A stretch of DNA of 64,000 nucleotides, taken from the NCBI GenBank assembly GCA_928721915.1, contig CAKMVZ010000007.1:1-64000 (forward strand), written 5' to 3'. Of this stretch, positions 21,069 to 31,310 are shown piece after piece. Positions within the stretch are counted from its first letter, which is position 1, and the number at the start of each line of letters is the position of its first letter. This stretch comes from an uncultured Clostridia bacterium. GTDB lineage: Bacteria; Bacillota; Clostridia; TANB77; CAG-508. The translations under genes were made by a program, and so were the position numbers. The notes beneath the pieces are model-generated. The model was not told the DNA's origin. It saw nothing but the letters and a program-made list of their open reading frames with translations, and ran no database searches.

Positions 21069-23040
21069 TTATTTTCCTTTTTCTTGAAATTTTTCAAGTT
21101 CTTTTATTTTATCTCTTAATTCAGCAGCTTTTTCAAATTCCATATTAGCAGCAGCTTTTAACATTTCGTCCGTTAATTTATTAATAATATTTTCAATAGA
21201 TTCATCTTTATTAATATCAAATTTATCTTGAATATCATCAATAATAGTAGCTTTAATAACATCTCTTACAGATTTTTGGATAGTTTTTGGAGTAATTCCA
21301 TGAGTTTTATTATATTCTTCTTGGATCTTTCTACGTCTATTAGTTTCTGTAATTGCTTTATCCATTGAGTCTGTGAGTTCATCTGCATACATTATAACTT
21401 TTCCTTCAGTATTTCTAGCAGCACGACCTATAGTTTGAATTAAAGAACGTTCAGAACGAAGAAATCCTTCTTTGTCGGCATCTAAGATTGCAACTAATGA
21501 AACTTCTGGAATGTCTAGACCTTCTCTTAAAAGATTTATTCCAACTAAAACATCAAATTCTCCAATTCTTAAGTCTCTAATAATTTCCATTCTTTCCAAG
21601 GCTTTAGTGTCAGAGTGCATGTATTTTACTTTTATACCAATATTTGCTAAATATGCAGTTAAATCTTCAGCCATTTTTTTAGTAAGAGTTGTAACTAAAA
21701 TTCTTTCTCGTTTTTCAGTTCTTTCATGTATTTGCTCGATTAAATCATCAATTTGATTTTGAGTAGGTTTAACTTCTATTTTTGGATCTAAAAGTCCGGT
21801 AGGGCGAATAATTTGCTCTGCAACATGTGATTTTGAATGTTCTTTTTCATATTCAGCAGGAGTTGCACTAACAAAAATAACTTGATTAATTCTTTGTTCA
21901 AATTCTTCAAATTTTAAAGGTCTATTATCATAAGCTGATGGAAGTCTAAAACCATATTGAACAAGAGAATCTTTTCTAGCTCTATCTCCATTATACATTG
22001 CTCTTACTTGAGGAATAGTAGCGTGTGATTCATCAATTAAAAGTAAAAAATCATCAGGAAAATAATCAAATAAAGTAAATGGAGGAGAACCGGGACGTCT
22101 TCCGCTTATATGTCTTGAATAATTTTCAATTCCTTGGCAAAAACCAGTTTCTTTAAGCATTTCTATATCAAAATTTGTTCTTTCTTCAATTCTTTGAGCT
22201 TCAATTAACTTATTTTGAGATTTAAAATATTGAACGCGTTCTTCCATTTCTTTTTCTATTGTTTGTAAAGCTCTTTCTAGTTTATCTTTACTTGTAACAT
22301 AATGTGAATTAGGGTAAATCATAACATGTTCTCTAATTCCAATTACTTTTCCGAGTTAAAGCATTAATTTCTGAAATTTTTTCAACTTCATCGCCCCAAA
22401 ATTCTACTCTAATAGCTTTTTCATCTTGGTTTGAAGGATAAATTTCTAAAGTATCACCTTTGGCTCTAAAAGTACCTCTTTTAAAATCAATTTCATTTCT
22501 TGTATATTGCATATTTACAAGTTTTTTCATAACTTGATTTCTATCTACAACCATTCCTGGTCTTAAAGAAACAATCATATTTTCATAATCAATAGGGTCA
22601 CCGTAGTCCATAGATACATGAAACTGATGCAACAACTATAACGTCACGAGTTTCAAAAAGTGAGGCAGTAGCTGAATGACGAAGTTTATCTATTTCATCA
22701 TTAATAGAAGCATCTTTTTCAATATAGGTATCAGATGAAGCAATATATGCTTCTGGTTGATAATAATCATAATATGAAACGAAATATTCTACTCTGTTTT
22801 CTGGGAAAAACTCTTTAAATTCAGAGTAAAGTTGTCCGTGCTAAAGTTTTATTGTGAGCTAAAACAAGAGTTGGTCTTTGAACATTTGCAATAATATTTG
22901 CCATAGTAAAAGTTTTTCCGAGAGCCTGTAACGCCTAATAAAGTTTGAAATTTTTCATTATTTTTTATACCATTTGATAAATATTCTATTGCTTCTGGTT
23001 GATCACCAGTTGGTTTAAATTCTGAATGTAACTTAAACAT
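21069..23040 (-). CDS. uvrB: Excinuclease ABC subunit B
   Basis: Damage-recognition helicase of nucleotide excision repair. Start ATG 23040 with AAAGGAGA upstream. Four extra C on the coding strand (22920, 22838, 22603, 22353); skipping all gives exactly 655 residues in one frame: Walker [24 protein letters not shown], the hairpin [40 protein letters not shown], the helicase motifs ([26 protein letters not shown]) and the C-terminal UvrC-binding UVR motif ([17 protein letters not shown]). The first event splits the Walker A glycine itself. The protein is required for repair, so four decayed sites would be hard to tolerate. Confidence 0.96.
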
Positions 23041-23077
23041 TAAAAAATCTCCTTTATTTTTGATTTTTAACATATTA

Positions 23078-23106
23078 TTTATAGCATATTTTTTAATATA
23101 AAACAA
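23078..23106 (-). promoter_or_regulatory. Promoter for uvrB
   Basis: Minus strand TTGTTT (23106-23101), 17 bp, TATAAA (23083-23078). Confidence 0.55.
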
Positions 23107-23142
23107 GTATATAGCTAGAATATTAATTTTTTTGGAATTTCG

Positions 23143-23171
23143 TTGAAAAATTACAAGAAGTATTATATAAT
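23143..23171 (+). promoter_or_regulatory. Promoter for der-plsY-gpsA
   Basis: TTGAAA (23143-23148), 17 bp, TATAAT (23166-23171), about 64 bp before the GTG start of der. Confidence 0.65.
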
Positions 23172-23234
23172 ATTACTGTTTTAAATGATAATTTTAAAAA
23201 TTAAGCAATTTTAAGAAAGGAATGAATCTAAAAA

Positions 23235-24575
23235 GTGAAACCAATAGTTGCAATAGTTGGAAAACCAAATGTACGGTAAATCTAGTTTTTTTAATTATGT
23301 AATAGGTCAAAGAATATCAATAGTTGAAGACACTCCGGGCGTAACAAGAGATAGAATTTATGGTGATACTTCATGGAGAGATAGAAGCTTTACTTTAATT
23401 GATACAGGTCGGGATTGAACCTGAAAAAACTGATGATATAATTTCTGTTTCTATGAGAGAACAAGCAAATATTGCAATAAATATAGCAGATGTAATTTTA
23501 TTTATGACTGATATAAGAGAAGGAGTAACAAGTACAGATCTAGAAATTGCAACAATGCTTAAAAAGTCTAAAAAACCTGTTATTTTAGTTTGCAATAAAT
23601 CTGATAAAATAGGAGAACCACCACCAGAACTATATGAATTTTATAATTTGGGACTAGGAGATCCATCTCCAATATCAGCTGCAAATGCATTAGGAATAGG
23701 AGATGTTTTAGATAGAATTTATGATGAGTTACCTGAAAAAACTGATGAAGAAGATGAAAATGATATAATAAAAGTTGCAATAATTGGAAAACCTAATGTA
23801 CGGTAAATCTTCTTTAATAAATAAAATTTTAGGTGAGGAAAGAGCAATAGTAAGTAATATCGCAGGAACAACTAGAGATGCGTTAGATTCTCCATTTGAA
23901 AATGAATATGGAAAATATGTATTTATTGATACTGCAGGTATTAGAAAAAAATCAAAAGTAAATGAAAGAATTGAAAAATTTAGTGTTATGAGAACTCTTT
24001 TAGCTATTGAAAGAGCTGATGTATGTGTTGTTATGATTGATGCAAATGATGGAGTAACAGATCAAGATGCTAAAATTTTAGGAGAAGCTCACGAAGCTGG
24101 AAAAGGTATTATTATTGCTGTAAATAAATGGGATGAAATAGAAAAAGAAACTGGAACATTAGAAAAATTTAAAAAAGATGTTTATAACAAATTATCTTAT
24201 GCAAGTTATGCACCAGTGGTATTTATCTCAGCTAAAACTGGACAAAGAGTAAACAATTTATTTGAAATGATAAACAATGTTGCTAGTCAAAATTCATTAA
24301 GACTTTCAACATCTGTTATAAATGAAGTTATAAATGAAGCAATTTCAATTGTTCAACCTCCTACAGATAAAGGTAGAAGATTAAAGATTTTATATGGAAC
24401 TCAAGGGTCTACTAAGCCTCCAACATTTGTTATATTTGTAAATAATAAATCTTTATTTCATTTTTCATATCAAAGATATATAATAAATTGTTTTAGAAAT
24501 AATTTTGGCTTAGAAGGAACTCCTGTAAGACTTATAATTAGAGAAAGAGGAGAAAAAAACGATACCAAAATATAA
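23235..24575 (+). CDS. der: Ribosome biogenesis GTPase Der (EngA)
   Basis: Essential double GTPase needed for 50S assembly. GTG start 23235 after AAAGGAATGA. Three extra C (23274, 23410, 23801); skipping them gives 445 residues in one frame. Sites 23274 and 23801 lie at the same place in the two duplicated G1 loops (GKPNV-G-KSS), and 23410 lies in G3 of domain 1 (DTG-G-IEP). G4 NKSD and NKWD, G5 SA-type motifs and the KH-like C-terminal domain ([21 protein letters not shown]) follow. A cell that could not read through the sites would have no active Der. First gene of the conserved der-plsY-gpsA operon. Confidence 0.96.
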
Positions 24576-24635
24576 AGGTTTATAGGTAAAACCTTAAAAA
24601 ATCTAAATTTAAAATAAGAAATAAGGAGAAAAATT

Positions 24636-25253
24636 ATGGGAATGTATATAGCAGTTGCTGTAATTGCTTATTTTATAGGAAGTGTAAATTTTTCTGTTAT
24701 AATAAGTAAAAAAATGGCAGGATTTGATTTAAGAGAAAAGGGAAGTAAAAATGCAGGAACAACAAATATGCTAAGAACAGTTGGAAAAAAAGCTGCTTTA
24801 ATTGTTTTGATATGTGATATTTTAAAAGGTGTTTTGGCAATATTAATTGCAAAAATAATGACTGGTAATTTAGATCAAGCAATAGGTGTTCAAATTGCAG
24901 CAATAGCTGTAGTTTTAGGACATACTTTTCCAATATTTTTTGAATTTAAAGGAGGAAAAGGTGTTGCAACAAGTATTGGAATCTTGCTTATGATAAATTG
25001 GCAAATAGGATTAATCTGCATAGTTTATGGAGTTTTAATTTTAATTTTAACAAGGATGGTTTCTTTAGGATCTATAACGGCAGCACTTTTATTTCCAGTT
25101 TTAACAATTTTTATTAGTGAACATTATATTGCTGAAGGTGCAGGGTATACCATTTTTGGAATTATTATGGCAGCAATAATTTTATTTAATCATAGAGCAA
25201 ATATTAAAAGATTAAATGAAGGAACTGAAAATAGAATTAGTTTTAAACATTAG
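24636..25253 (+). CDS. plsY: Acyl-phosphate:glycerol-3-phosphate acyltransferase
   Basis: First acylation step of phospholipid synthesis, in the membrane. 205 residues, about five helices, with the three PlsY motifs: GSVNFSVI, GSKNAGTTNMLRTVGKKAA and GHTFPIFFEFKGGKGVATS. AAGGAG at 24623. Uninterrupted frame despite many Gly codons. Supplies the pathway whose substrate comes from GpsA, encoded next. Confidence 0.95.
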   Translation: MGMYIAVAVIAYFIGSVNFSVIISKKMAGFDLREKGSKNAGTTNMLRTVGKKAALIVLICDILKGVLAILIAKIMTGNLDQAIGVQIAAIAVVLGHTFPIFFEFKGGKGVATSIGILLMINWQIGLICIVYGVLILILTRMVSLGSITAALLFPVLTIFISEHYIAEGAGYTIFGIIMAAIILFNHRANIKRLNEGTENRISFKH

Positions 25254-25273
25254 AAGAAAGGAATATTTAAGTT

Positions 25274-26264
25274 ATGAGTAAAATAGCTATAATTGGAAGT
25301 GGAAGTTGGGGGTCAGCTTTAAGCATTTATTTAGGAAACAAAGGAGAAGATGTCACAATTTGGTCATTTGCCGAAGATGAAAAAGATTTAATTAATAATG
25401 AACATAAATGTAAGTTTTTACCAAATGCAGTAATACCTAAAAATGTAAAGGCAACAAATAATTATAAAGAAGCTTTAGAAGGAGCAGAAATAATTTTGCA
25501 TGTTACTCCTTCAAAATTTGTAAGAAGTACAATAAAAGGTTATAAAAATTTTGTAAAAGAAAATCAAATTATTATAATGTGTGCAAAAGGGTTTGAATCC
25601 GAATCTTTAAAAACTTTAGATGAAATAATCGAAGAAGAATTGCCAAATAATAAATATGGTGTTTTATCAGGACCTAGTCATGCAGAAGAAGTTTCTATAG
25701 GAATTCCTACAGCTTTAGTAATTGCTTCAAAAGATGATGAAGTTAAAAAGAAAATTGCTGAAATTTTTAAAAGTAATACTTTGAGAATTTATTCATCAAG
25801 TGATGTTAAAGGTGTTGAGTTAGGTGGTGCTTTAAAAAATATAATTGCATTTTGTGCTGGAATTTCTGTAGGTTTAAATCTTGGAGATAATACTTTTGCA
25901 GCATTAGCAACAAGAGGCTTAGTTGAAATTGTAAGGCTTCGGAACTGCTTTAGGAGCAAAAGAAAAAACATTTTATGGTTTAACAGGTTTAGGAGATTTA
26001 ATAGTTACATGTGGAAGTGTTCATAGTAGAAATAGAAGAGCAGGAGAAATGATAGGAAAAGGCTATTCTATTGAGGAAGCACGAAAACAAATTGGTATGG
26101 TAATTGAAAGTGTTGATAATATTGATGTAGCTTATAAATTATCAAAAAAATACAATGTTGAAATGCCTATTGTAGATACAGTTTATAATGTCTTATATAA
26201 TAATTTAAATCCAAAAGAAGCAGTTAATTTGCTTATGAATAGAGATTTAAAATCTGAAGATTAA
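25274..26264 (+). CDS. gpsA: NAD(P)-dependent glycerol-3-phosphate dehydrogenase
   Basis: Reduces dihydroxyacetone phosphate to sn-glycerol 3-phosphate for PlsY. N-terminal Rossmann motif IGSGSWGSALSIYL, CAKGFE, LSGPSHAEEV with the catalytic lysine in GALKNIIAFCAG. C25940 must be skipped ([27 protein letters not shown]); otherwise the C-terminal helical domain is lost. Restored length 329 residues, standard. Starts 20 bp after plsY. Confidence 0.95.
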
Positions 26265-26266
26265 TT

Positions 26267-26557
26267 TTAATTTGGGTATCTTTCTAAAAGATACCTTATT
26301 ATTTTGTCTAAATTATTTTCTGTAATATTTATATAAATATTTTTATCAATATTTATCCAAATTCCTATATTAAATTTTTCATTATTATCAATAATGGTAG
26401 ATATTAATTCTATCATATCAACAGGATTTTCAAAAAATTCTTCATAAGATAAATTTTGATTTAATTTTATATCACTTTTATAAAACAAATTTAAAAAATT
26501 TTCTAAATTTAAACTAGATTCAGAAAATAAGTTTACCGAATAATTTATTTTGCTCAA
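26267..26557 (-). CDS. Small hypothetical protein, TTG start
   Basis: 96 residues, acidic and Asn/Ile-rich, no membrane segment. The TTG start at 26557 is supported by AAGGAGC 8-14 nt upstream. Ends 2 bp from gpsA in convergent orientation. I do not recognise it; length and composition fit a small cytosolic protein. Confidence 0.55.
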   Translation of the reverse strand: MSKINYSVNLFSESSLNLENFLNLFYKSDIKLNQNLSYEEFFENPVDMIELISTIIDNNEKFNIGIWINIDKNIYINITENNLDKIIRYLLERYPN

Positions 26558-26683
26558 TTTTTTGCTCCTTCTATAAAATTTGTATTTATTATATTCATAA
26601 AAATTTAATTTTATGTAAATACTATTGTTTGAAAAATTTACCTAAAATTATTTTTTTTACATAATTTAAAGGAGCTAATATTT

Positions 26684-27370
26684 ATGAAAATTTTAAAAAT
26701 TTTTTTAATTATTATTTTATTATTAAATTGCTTATTTTTACTTACAGGTTGTGATACTAAGAATCAAAATGGATTATTACAGGAAAAAATAAAAGCAGAG
26801 TTAGGGTCAATTGACAATTTAATTTTATCTATAGTAGAAAAATATTTAAGAGGAGAATACTATGAAAATGATAGTATAAATTGGTTAAGTATTCAAAATG
26901 ACTTTGAAAATATATCTAATAATAGTAGTATAATTATTTTAGATTTAAGTAGTTATAATATAAGTCATGATAAAATTTTAGAATATGAAAATAGAGTTAA
27001 TAGTGTAAATTTATCTATACAAGAAGAAAATCAAATGTTATTTATAGAAAATTTAAAAAATTTGTATAATTTAATACCTAATTATTTAAAAGATGTTTAT
27101 TCTGAAAATCATTATTTATTTTTAAGTAAATTATATAAATCATATCTACTAGAAAGTCTTTATTCATGTTTAAATGATGATTTTGAAAATGGTTTAAATT
27201 ATATTGAAGAAGCACAAAAAATTTATGATAAATTAATATCTAATACAGAATATTTAAACGAAAATTCATACAAAGCAAATAGAGTTTTTATAGCAATTCA
27301 AGAAATGAAAATATGCATACAAAATTCTCAAAAAGAAAATACAATTTTAAAATATCTTGCTACTAATTAA
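26684..27370 (+). CDS. Putative lipoprotein
   Basis: 228 residues. Lipoprotein signal peptide with lipobox LLTGC (Cys at about residue 23), then an Asn/Ile/Leu-rich helical domain with no family I recognise. AAAGGAG at 26669. Probably anchored to the outer face of the membrane. Confidence 0.7.
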   Translation: MKILKIFLIIILLLNCLFLLTGCDTKNQNGLLQEKIKAELGSIDNLILSIVEKYLRGEYYENDSINWLSIQNDFENISNNSSIIILDLSSYNISHDKILEYENRVNSVNLSIQEENQMLFIENLKNLYNLIPNYLKDVYSENHYLFLSKLYKSYLLESLYSCLNDDFENGLNYIEEAQKIYDKLISNTEYLNENSYKANRVFIAIQEMKICIQNSQKENTILKYLATN

Positions 27371-27377
27371 TTTTTAG

Positions 27378-27405
27378 TTGAAAAAAATTTTTAATATGAT
27401 AAAAT
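27378..27405 (+). promoter_or_regulatory. Promoter for holA
   Basis: TTGAAA (27378-27383), 16 bp, extended -10 TGATAAAAT (TAAAAT 27400-27405). Confidence 0.55.
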
Positions 27406-27440
27406 ATTAGCATAAAATTGATTTATATGGTGGTAAGAAT

Positions 27441-28446
27441 ATGACTTATGATTTATTAGAAAAAGAATTAAAAAGTGGAGTTTTACATTCAATTTATCTT
27501 TTTTATGGAGATGAGACTTTTTTAATTGAAAATGCTATAAAGAAAATTAAAAAAATTTTTGGAGAAATTTTACAAGGAATAAATTATATTATTATTGATG
27601 AGAGTCTAGTAGATGATTTAATTTATAATATTGAAAGTCCAGCTTTTGGTTTTGATAAAAAACTTATAATTGTAAAAAATTCTGGATTATTTAAAAAAGA
27701 TGGAAGAAAAAAAGCAGGTAGTCCAATTCAAGAAAAAATAGCAAAATATATAAATGAAAATATGGATATTATTAATGAAAATGTCAATATAATTTTTTAT
27801 GAAACAGAAGTTGATAAAAACAATGTTTTTGATGCGGTAAATAAGAATGGTATTGTTTGTGAATGCACTGAATTAAGCCAAATGCAGTTAGTAAAAAGAT
27901 TAAAGCAAATTTGTAATGGATATAAAGTAAATGTAAATGAAAATGTTTTAGCCTATTTAATAGAAGTTTCACGGAACAAATTTACAAGTTTTAATAAATG
28001 AAATTAGAAAATTAATTGAACATGCAGGAACTGGCGGAACTATTGAAAGAATTGATGTGGATAACTTGGCTATAAAGAAAACGGACAGTGTTATTTTTGA
28101 TTTAACAGATAATTTAGGAGTTAAAAAAACAGGAGAAGCAATGCAAATTTTAGATAATTTAATTTATCAAAAAGAGCCTTTGCAAAAGATTTTAGTAATG
28201 CTTTATAATCATTTTAAAAAACTATATTTTTGCAGATTAGCATTAAATTTAAAAAAAGATGTTGCAACTGCTTTAAGTTTAAAACCAAATCAAACATTTT
28301 TAGTAAACAAATACAAAAAGCAAGCAAATTATTTTAAAGAAGAAGAGTTAGAAAAGATTTTAAAAGAATTTATTGACCTAGATTATAATTCAAAAATAGG
28401 GAAAATAGATATAGATGTAGGTTTAAGAAGCATACTTTGCAGTTAA
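27441..28446 (+). CDS. holA: DNA polymerase III subunit delta
   Basis: Clamp-loader subunit that opens the beta clamp. 334 residues restored. N-terminal AAA+-like domain (YLFYGDETFLIENAIKKIK), the central FIYETEVDKNN region, and C-terminal collar (LYNHFKKLYFCRLAL, FKEEELEKILKEFIDLDYNSKIGKID). C27972 must be skipped (EVSGTNLQVLINEIRKL); otherwise the collar domain is missing. Essential gene in most bacteria. Confidence 0.9.
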
Positions 28447-28470
28447 AATATTTTTTTAGAATAAAAATAA

Positions 28471-28530
28471 TCTCTTAAGAGAAAACTAAGATTATTAGAT
28501 TTAGTTAAAGTTTTCTTTTAAGGGATTTTT
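28471..28530 (+). terminator. Terminator after holA, copy 1 of a repeated terminator
   Basis: Long stem CTCTTAAGAGAAAACT / AGTTTTCTTTTAAGGGA followed by TTTTT. Very similar hairpins occur at 58966 and 63147, each upstream of a prepilin-like gene. Confidence 0.8.
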
Positions 28531-28609
28531 ACTTTTTGCTTAATTGTGAGATATTGCTAAAAAGTTATCATGTATTATAAAATATTTTGCAAAAATTTTT
28601 GAAGTGTAT

Positions 28610-28638
28610 TTACAATTAAAAATATTATATGTATAATT
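28610..28638 (+). promoter_or_regulatory. Promoter of prepilin-like gene, copy 1
   Basis: TTTACA (28610-28615), 17 bp, TATAAT (28633-28638). The same promoter context recurs at 59405 and 63250. Confidence 0.7.
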
Positions 28639-28647
28639 TAAGTAAAA

Positions 28648-28665
28648 TTGGTCATATAACCAATA
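28648..28665. promoter_or_regulatory. Palindromic leader element, copy 1
   Basis: ATTGGTCATATAACCAAT just after the expected transcription start; 6-bp arms with a 6-nt centre. Copies at 59443 (identical) and 63288 (compensated centre). May be an operator or a 5' RNA hairpin. Confidence 0.55.
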
Positions 28666-28706
28666 CAAATTAAAAAGATAAAATTAAAATGATAGGGAGG
28701 AAAAGT

Positions 28707-30915
28707 ATGAAAAGACAGAAGAAAAATTTAAAATTAGCAAGCCGTGAAAGCCTTGCGGCTGTACACACACACACACACACACACACACTTATAATTGGTT
28801 TAAGTGAATTTTTAACAAATTTTAAATCAAAAAAGTTCAAAAAATTTTTTAATCATGAAAAAGAAATAAAATTTAAAAATGAAGAAAAAAGTTTTAATCA
28901 AAAATTTCAAGAAAAAGAATTTAAAAGGGAAAATTATTTTAATCAAAAAAATTTAAAAAATGATTTCAAAAAAGATTTTAAAGAAGATTTAAAAAATAAT
29001 TTTAAAAACAATTTAAAAACTAATATTTTAAGTTTAAATTCAGGAATAACGCTAATCGCGCTTATAATCACAATAATAGTATTATTAATATTAGCAGGAG
29101 TAACAATATCAGCTTTAGTGCGGAGAAAATGGAATATTAAATCAAGCAATAAACTCAGCTGATAGAACAAAGGTAGAAGATGCAAGAGAAAGAATAGCAA
29201 TGGAGATAGTAGGAAGTTATGATAGTAATGGAAGATTAGATGTTGGTAGTTTAAAAAGTAATTTAGAAAATCATTTAGGAATAGATACAAGTAATGTAGG
29301 AACATCACTTCCAACTGGAACAATAACATTAGATGGAATAGATTTTTATATAAACACAGATGAAGAAGTAATAGAAGGGAAAGCAATTGCAAATGGAAGT
29401 TGGAATAGTGAGAAAAAAGTAAATAGCCCAGAGTTATTTGAAGGAATGACAGCTGTTTATTGGGATGAATCTGGAAATGAGATAGAATTAAATGAAAATA
29501 GTTCAGAAGAAGAATGGGATAACTGGTATGATTATAATGGTCAAGGAGATGGACAAAATAAATGGGCAAATGCAGTAACAAAAGATGAAAATGGAAATAT
29601 AACAGGATATTTTGTATGGATACCAAGATATGCATATAAAATAGAAAGTGGACTTTTTACATCAACAGCAGGGACAATATCAGTTAAATTTTTACAAGGA
29701 ACAAGTGATTTAGATGAAGAAGGAAATAGAATAAGTAGAGAATATAGTTATACAATAGATGAAACAAACGAAGTAAACAATCATATGAACGACTATGTAG
29801 TTCATCCAGCTTTTAGAGATGGCACATCAAATAATTTCATGAATGGAGAATGGGACGAAGAAGTAAGTGGCTTTTGGGTAGCCAAATATGAAGCTGGATA
29901 TCAGGCAAATACTATAACAGATAATAATGGAGTACTTTCAACAGATATATCAAATGCAGATGATGAAATAGTATATTCGGATTTGAAATATACAAGTTTT
30001 TATGATGATTATAAAACAAATCCTTTAGGACAGGATTTATCAAAAAGTGGATATTTAAATGAAAGTCTATCATATCCAGTGTTTAAGCCACTAACATATT
30101 CATATAACAATATATCAATAGGAGATAGCTATGTATTATCGCAAGCAATAGATACAGCTAACAATTTTTATGGATTAAATTCAAATAAAATAGACAGTCA
30201 TCAAATGAAAAATAGTGAATGGGGAGCAATAGCTTATTTAACACAAAGTGCTTATGGAAGAAATAAAATAGAATTAACAATAAATAATTATTATACAAGT
30301 GATCAAAGTCCATATAAAGTGGCAGTAACAGGATTAGCCGGAAATAGTGTATCAGAAACTCAGACATCAAATTTAAGTAGTGTATATGCATATAATACAA
30401 CAAATGGAATGAAAGCAAGTACAACAGGAAATGTAACAGGAATATATGATTTAAGTGGTGGTGTATGGGATAGAATATCTGGATATATATCAAATGGAAA
30501 TAATCAATTAATAAATGATGGAAAAGTTTCTGATGGTGGTTCATCAGGAATGTTAATGGGAACTACAGGCATAGCAAATGTAAATGGATATCAGATATTA
30601 AGTACAAGAAATTGTATGGTATATCCATATAATGACTTAATTGATGATGCATCTATAAACAATTATAATATTTATAAAAATTTATTATCAAATGTATATG
30701 GATATGGAGATTCAGTTTTAGAAACTTCCAATATTGGTAGTTATGCACAGAGTTGGAATTCTGATTGTTCTTATTTTCCAACTGGTGAAACTCCTTTTTA
30801 TTGTAGAGGATGTAATTATTCATATGATTCTAGAACAGGCATATTTGCTTTTAGTAATGCAGGGGGAGGAGCAGCCTATTCAAGCGGATATAGAATAATT
30901 TTAATTTCAGAATAA
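28707..30915 (+). CDS. Prepilin-like surface protein with FGE/C-type-lectin-like C-terminus, phase-variable (in frame)
   Basis: 735 residues restored. ATG 28707 follows GGGAGG (28695-28700). A tract of 13 AC repeats (28763-28788) encodes alternating His-Thr near residue 20 and is in frame here. Then an unusual N-terminal extension rich in Phe, Lys and Asn (to about 105), the prepilin-type segment NSGITLIALIITIIVLLILAG, a low-complexity linker and a large C-terminal domain with formylglycine-enzyme/lectin-like features (SGFWVAKYEAGYQ, DLSGGVWDRISGY, terminal SSGYRIILISE). C29121 must be skipped (SALVGENGILNQA); otherwise it stops soon after the membrane helix. Paralogue at 63348 is out of frame at the repeat. 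Confidence 0.75.
28763..28788 (+). repeat. (AC)13 microsatellite inside the coding region
   Basis: 26 nt of pure AC, 56 nt after the start codon. With 13 units the downstream frame is continuous with the ATG. The paralogue at 63404 has 9 units and is out of frame. Confidence 0.9.
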
Positions 30916-30925
30916 TTAAGGTGTT

Positions 30926-30952
30926 TCGGGGGACGCGTTCAAAAAGCAGGAA
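30926..30952 (+). repeat. Accessory-region repeat, copy 1 (partial)
   Basis: GGGGGACGCGTTCAAAAAGC-type segment immediately after the prepilin-like gene. Related copies lie at 60888 and 62592 beside mobile sequences. Confidence 0.5.
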
Positions 30953-31024
30953 GGTGCTTTGGAAAAAGGACGGGTTTAAATTTCCACATATTTTTCACTT
31001 TGGAAAATAAATTAATTCACTTTA

Positions 31025-31041
31025 ATAACATAAAATGTTAT
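31025..31041 (+). other. Small hairpin
   Basis: ATAACAT/ATGTTAT with a 3-nt loop, in otherwise featureless AT-rich sequence (30953-31088). Confidence 0.35.
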
Positions 31042-31088
31042 GTATTTCTAATTAAATATATTTGTCGAAAAATGTCGAAGAAAAAATA

Positions 31089-31117
31089 TTGACTTTTTTT
31101 TTAGTTATGAGTATACT
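31089..31117 (+). promoter_or_regulatory. Promoter of the candidate antitoxin RNA
   Basis: TTGACT (31089-31094), 17 bp, TATACT (31112-31117). No coding sequence follows; the next element is a strong terminator at 31184. Confidence 0.7.
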
Positions 31118-31123
31118 AATTAT

Positions 31124-31217
31124 AGATATATATTTGCCTAAAATCTTTAGCAATATATATATATAAATTCTAATGGACATGTTAAAAATCCCTGTGTGGC
31201 AGCACAGGGATTTTTTT
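31124..31217 (+). ncRNA. Candidate Fst-type antitoxin RNA
   Basis: About 94 nt, from the TTGACT/TATACT promoter to the terminator at 31184-31217. It carries ATCTTTAG (31143-31150) and AATTCTAATGGACATG (31166-31181), which recur near-identically at the start of the convergent toxin gene (31284-31291 and 31295-31310). So the RNA can pair with the toxin mRNA both through the shared terminator and through these direct repeats, as in the par/Fst system of plasmid pAD1. Confidence 0.65.
31184..31217. terminator. Shared bidirectional terminator of the toxin-antitoxin locus
   Basis: Perfect stem AAAAATCCCTGTG/CACAGGGATTTTT, loop TGGCAG, T-run on both strands. Confidence 0.85.
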
Positions 31218-31219
31218 GG

Positions 31220-31309
31220 CTATTTATGTAGATACTCATTTATCTCGATAATAACCAAGATAATATCAACAATTAAGCCTATTATCTTTAGTATAATTCT
31301 AATGAACAT
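31220..31309 (-). CDS. Fst-like type I toxin, small hydrophobic peptide
   Basis: 29 residues (MFIRIILKIIGLIVDIILV then a charged tail IEINEYLHK): one membrane-spanning helix with a polar C-terminus, the form of Fst/Ldr-type toxins. A very strong AAAGGAGGTGAG (31315-31326) precedes the ATG, and 5' leader sequence (AAACTCCTTT, 31346-31355) can pair with it. The stop codon lies 2 bp from the shared terminator. A -10 TATAAT occurs about 60 bp upstream on this strand but the -35 is weak. Too short for ORF callers. The family resemblance is by layout and peptide type, not by close sequence identity. Confidence 0.65.
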   Translation of the reverse strand: MFIRIILKIIGLIVDIILVIIEINEYLHK

Positions 31310-31310
31310 G
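31284..31310 (+). repeat. Direct repeat of the toxin-antitoxin locus
   Basis: ATCTTTAG and AATTCTAATGAACATG repeat the sequence at 31143-31150 and 31166-31181 in the same orientation; equivalent to DRa/DRb of par. Confidence 0.7.

Noticed and set aside
23274..23276. CGG simply reassigned to another amino acid (Trp or Gln, as reported for some other bacteria)
   Set aside because: A plain reassignment would keep the triplet frame; here the frame must shift by one base at every site and the residue recovered is Gly.
28763..28788. AC tract as a CRISPR or promoter repeat
   Set aside because: It lies inside the open reading frame of a protein with a clear ribosome site, and there are no spacers.
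30760..30915. Diversity-generating variable region in the 28707 gene
   Set aside because: Its lectin-like end keeps the AT-rich codon use of the rest of the gene and lacks the NNC pattern seen at 60608-60712.
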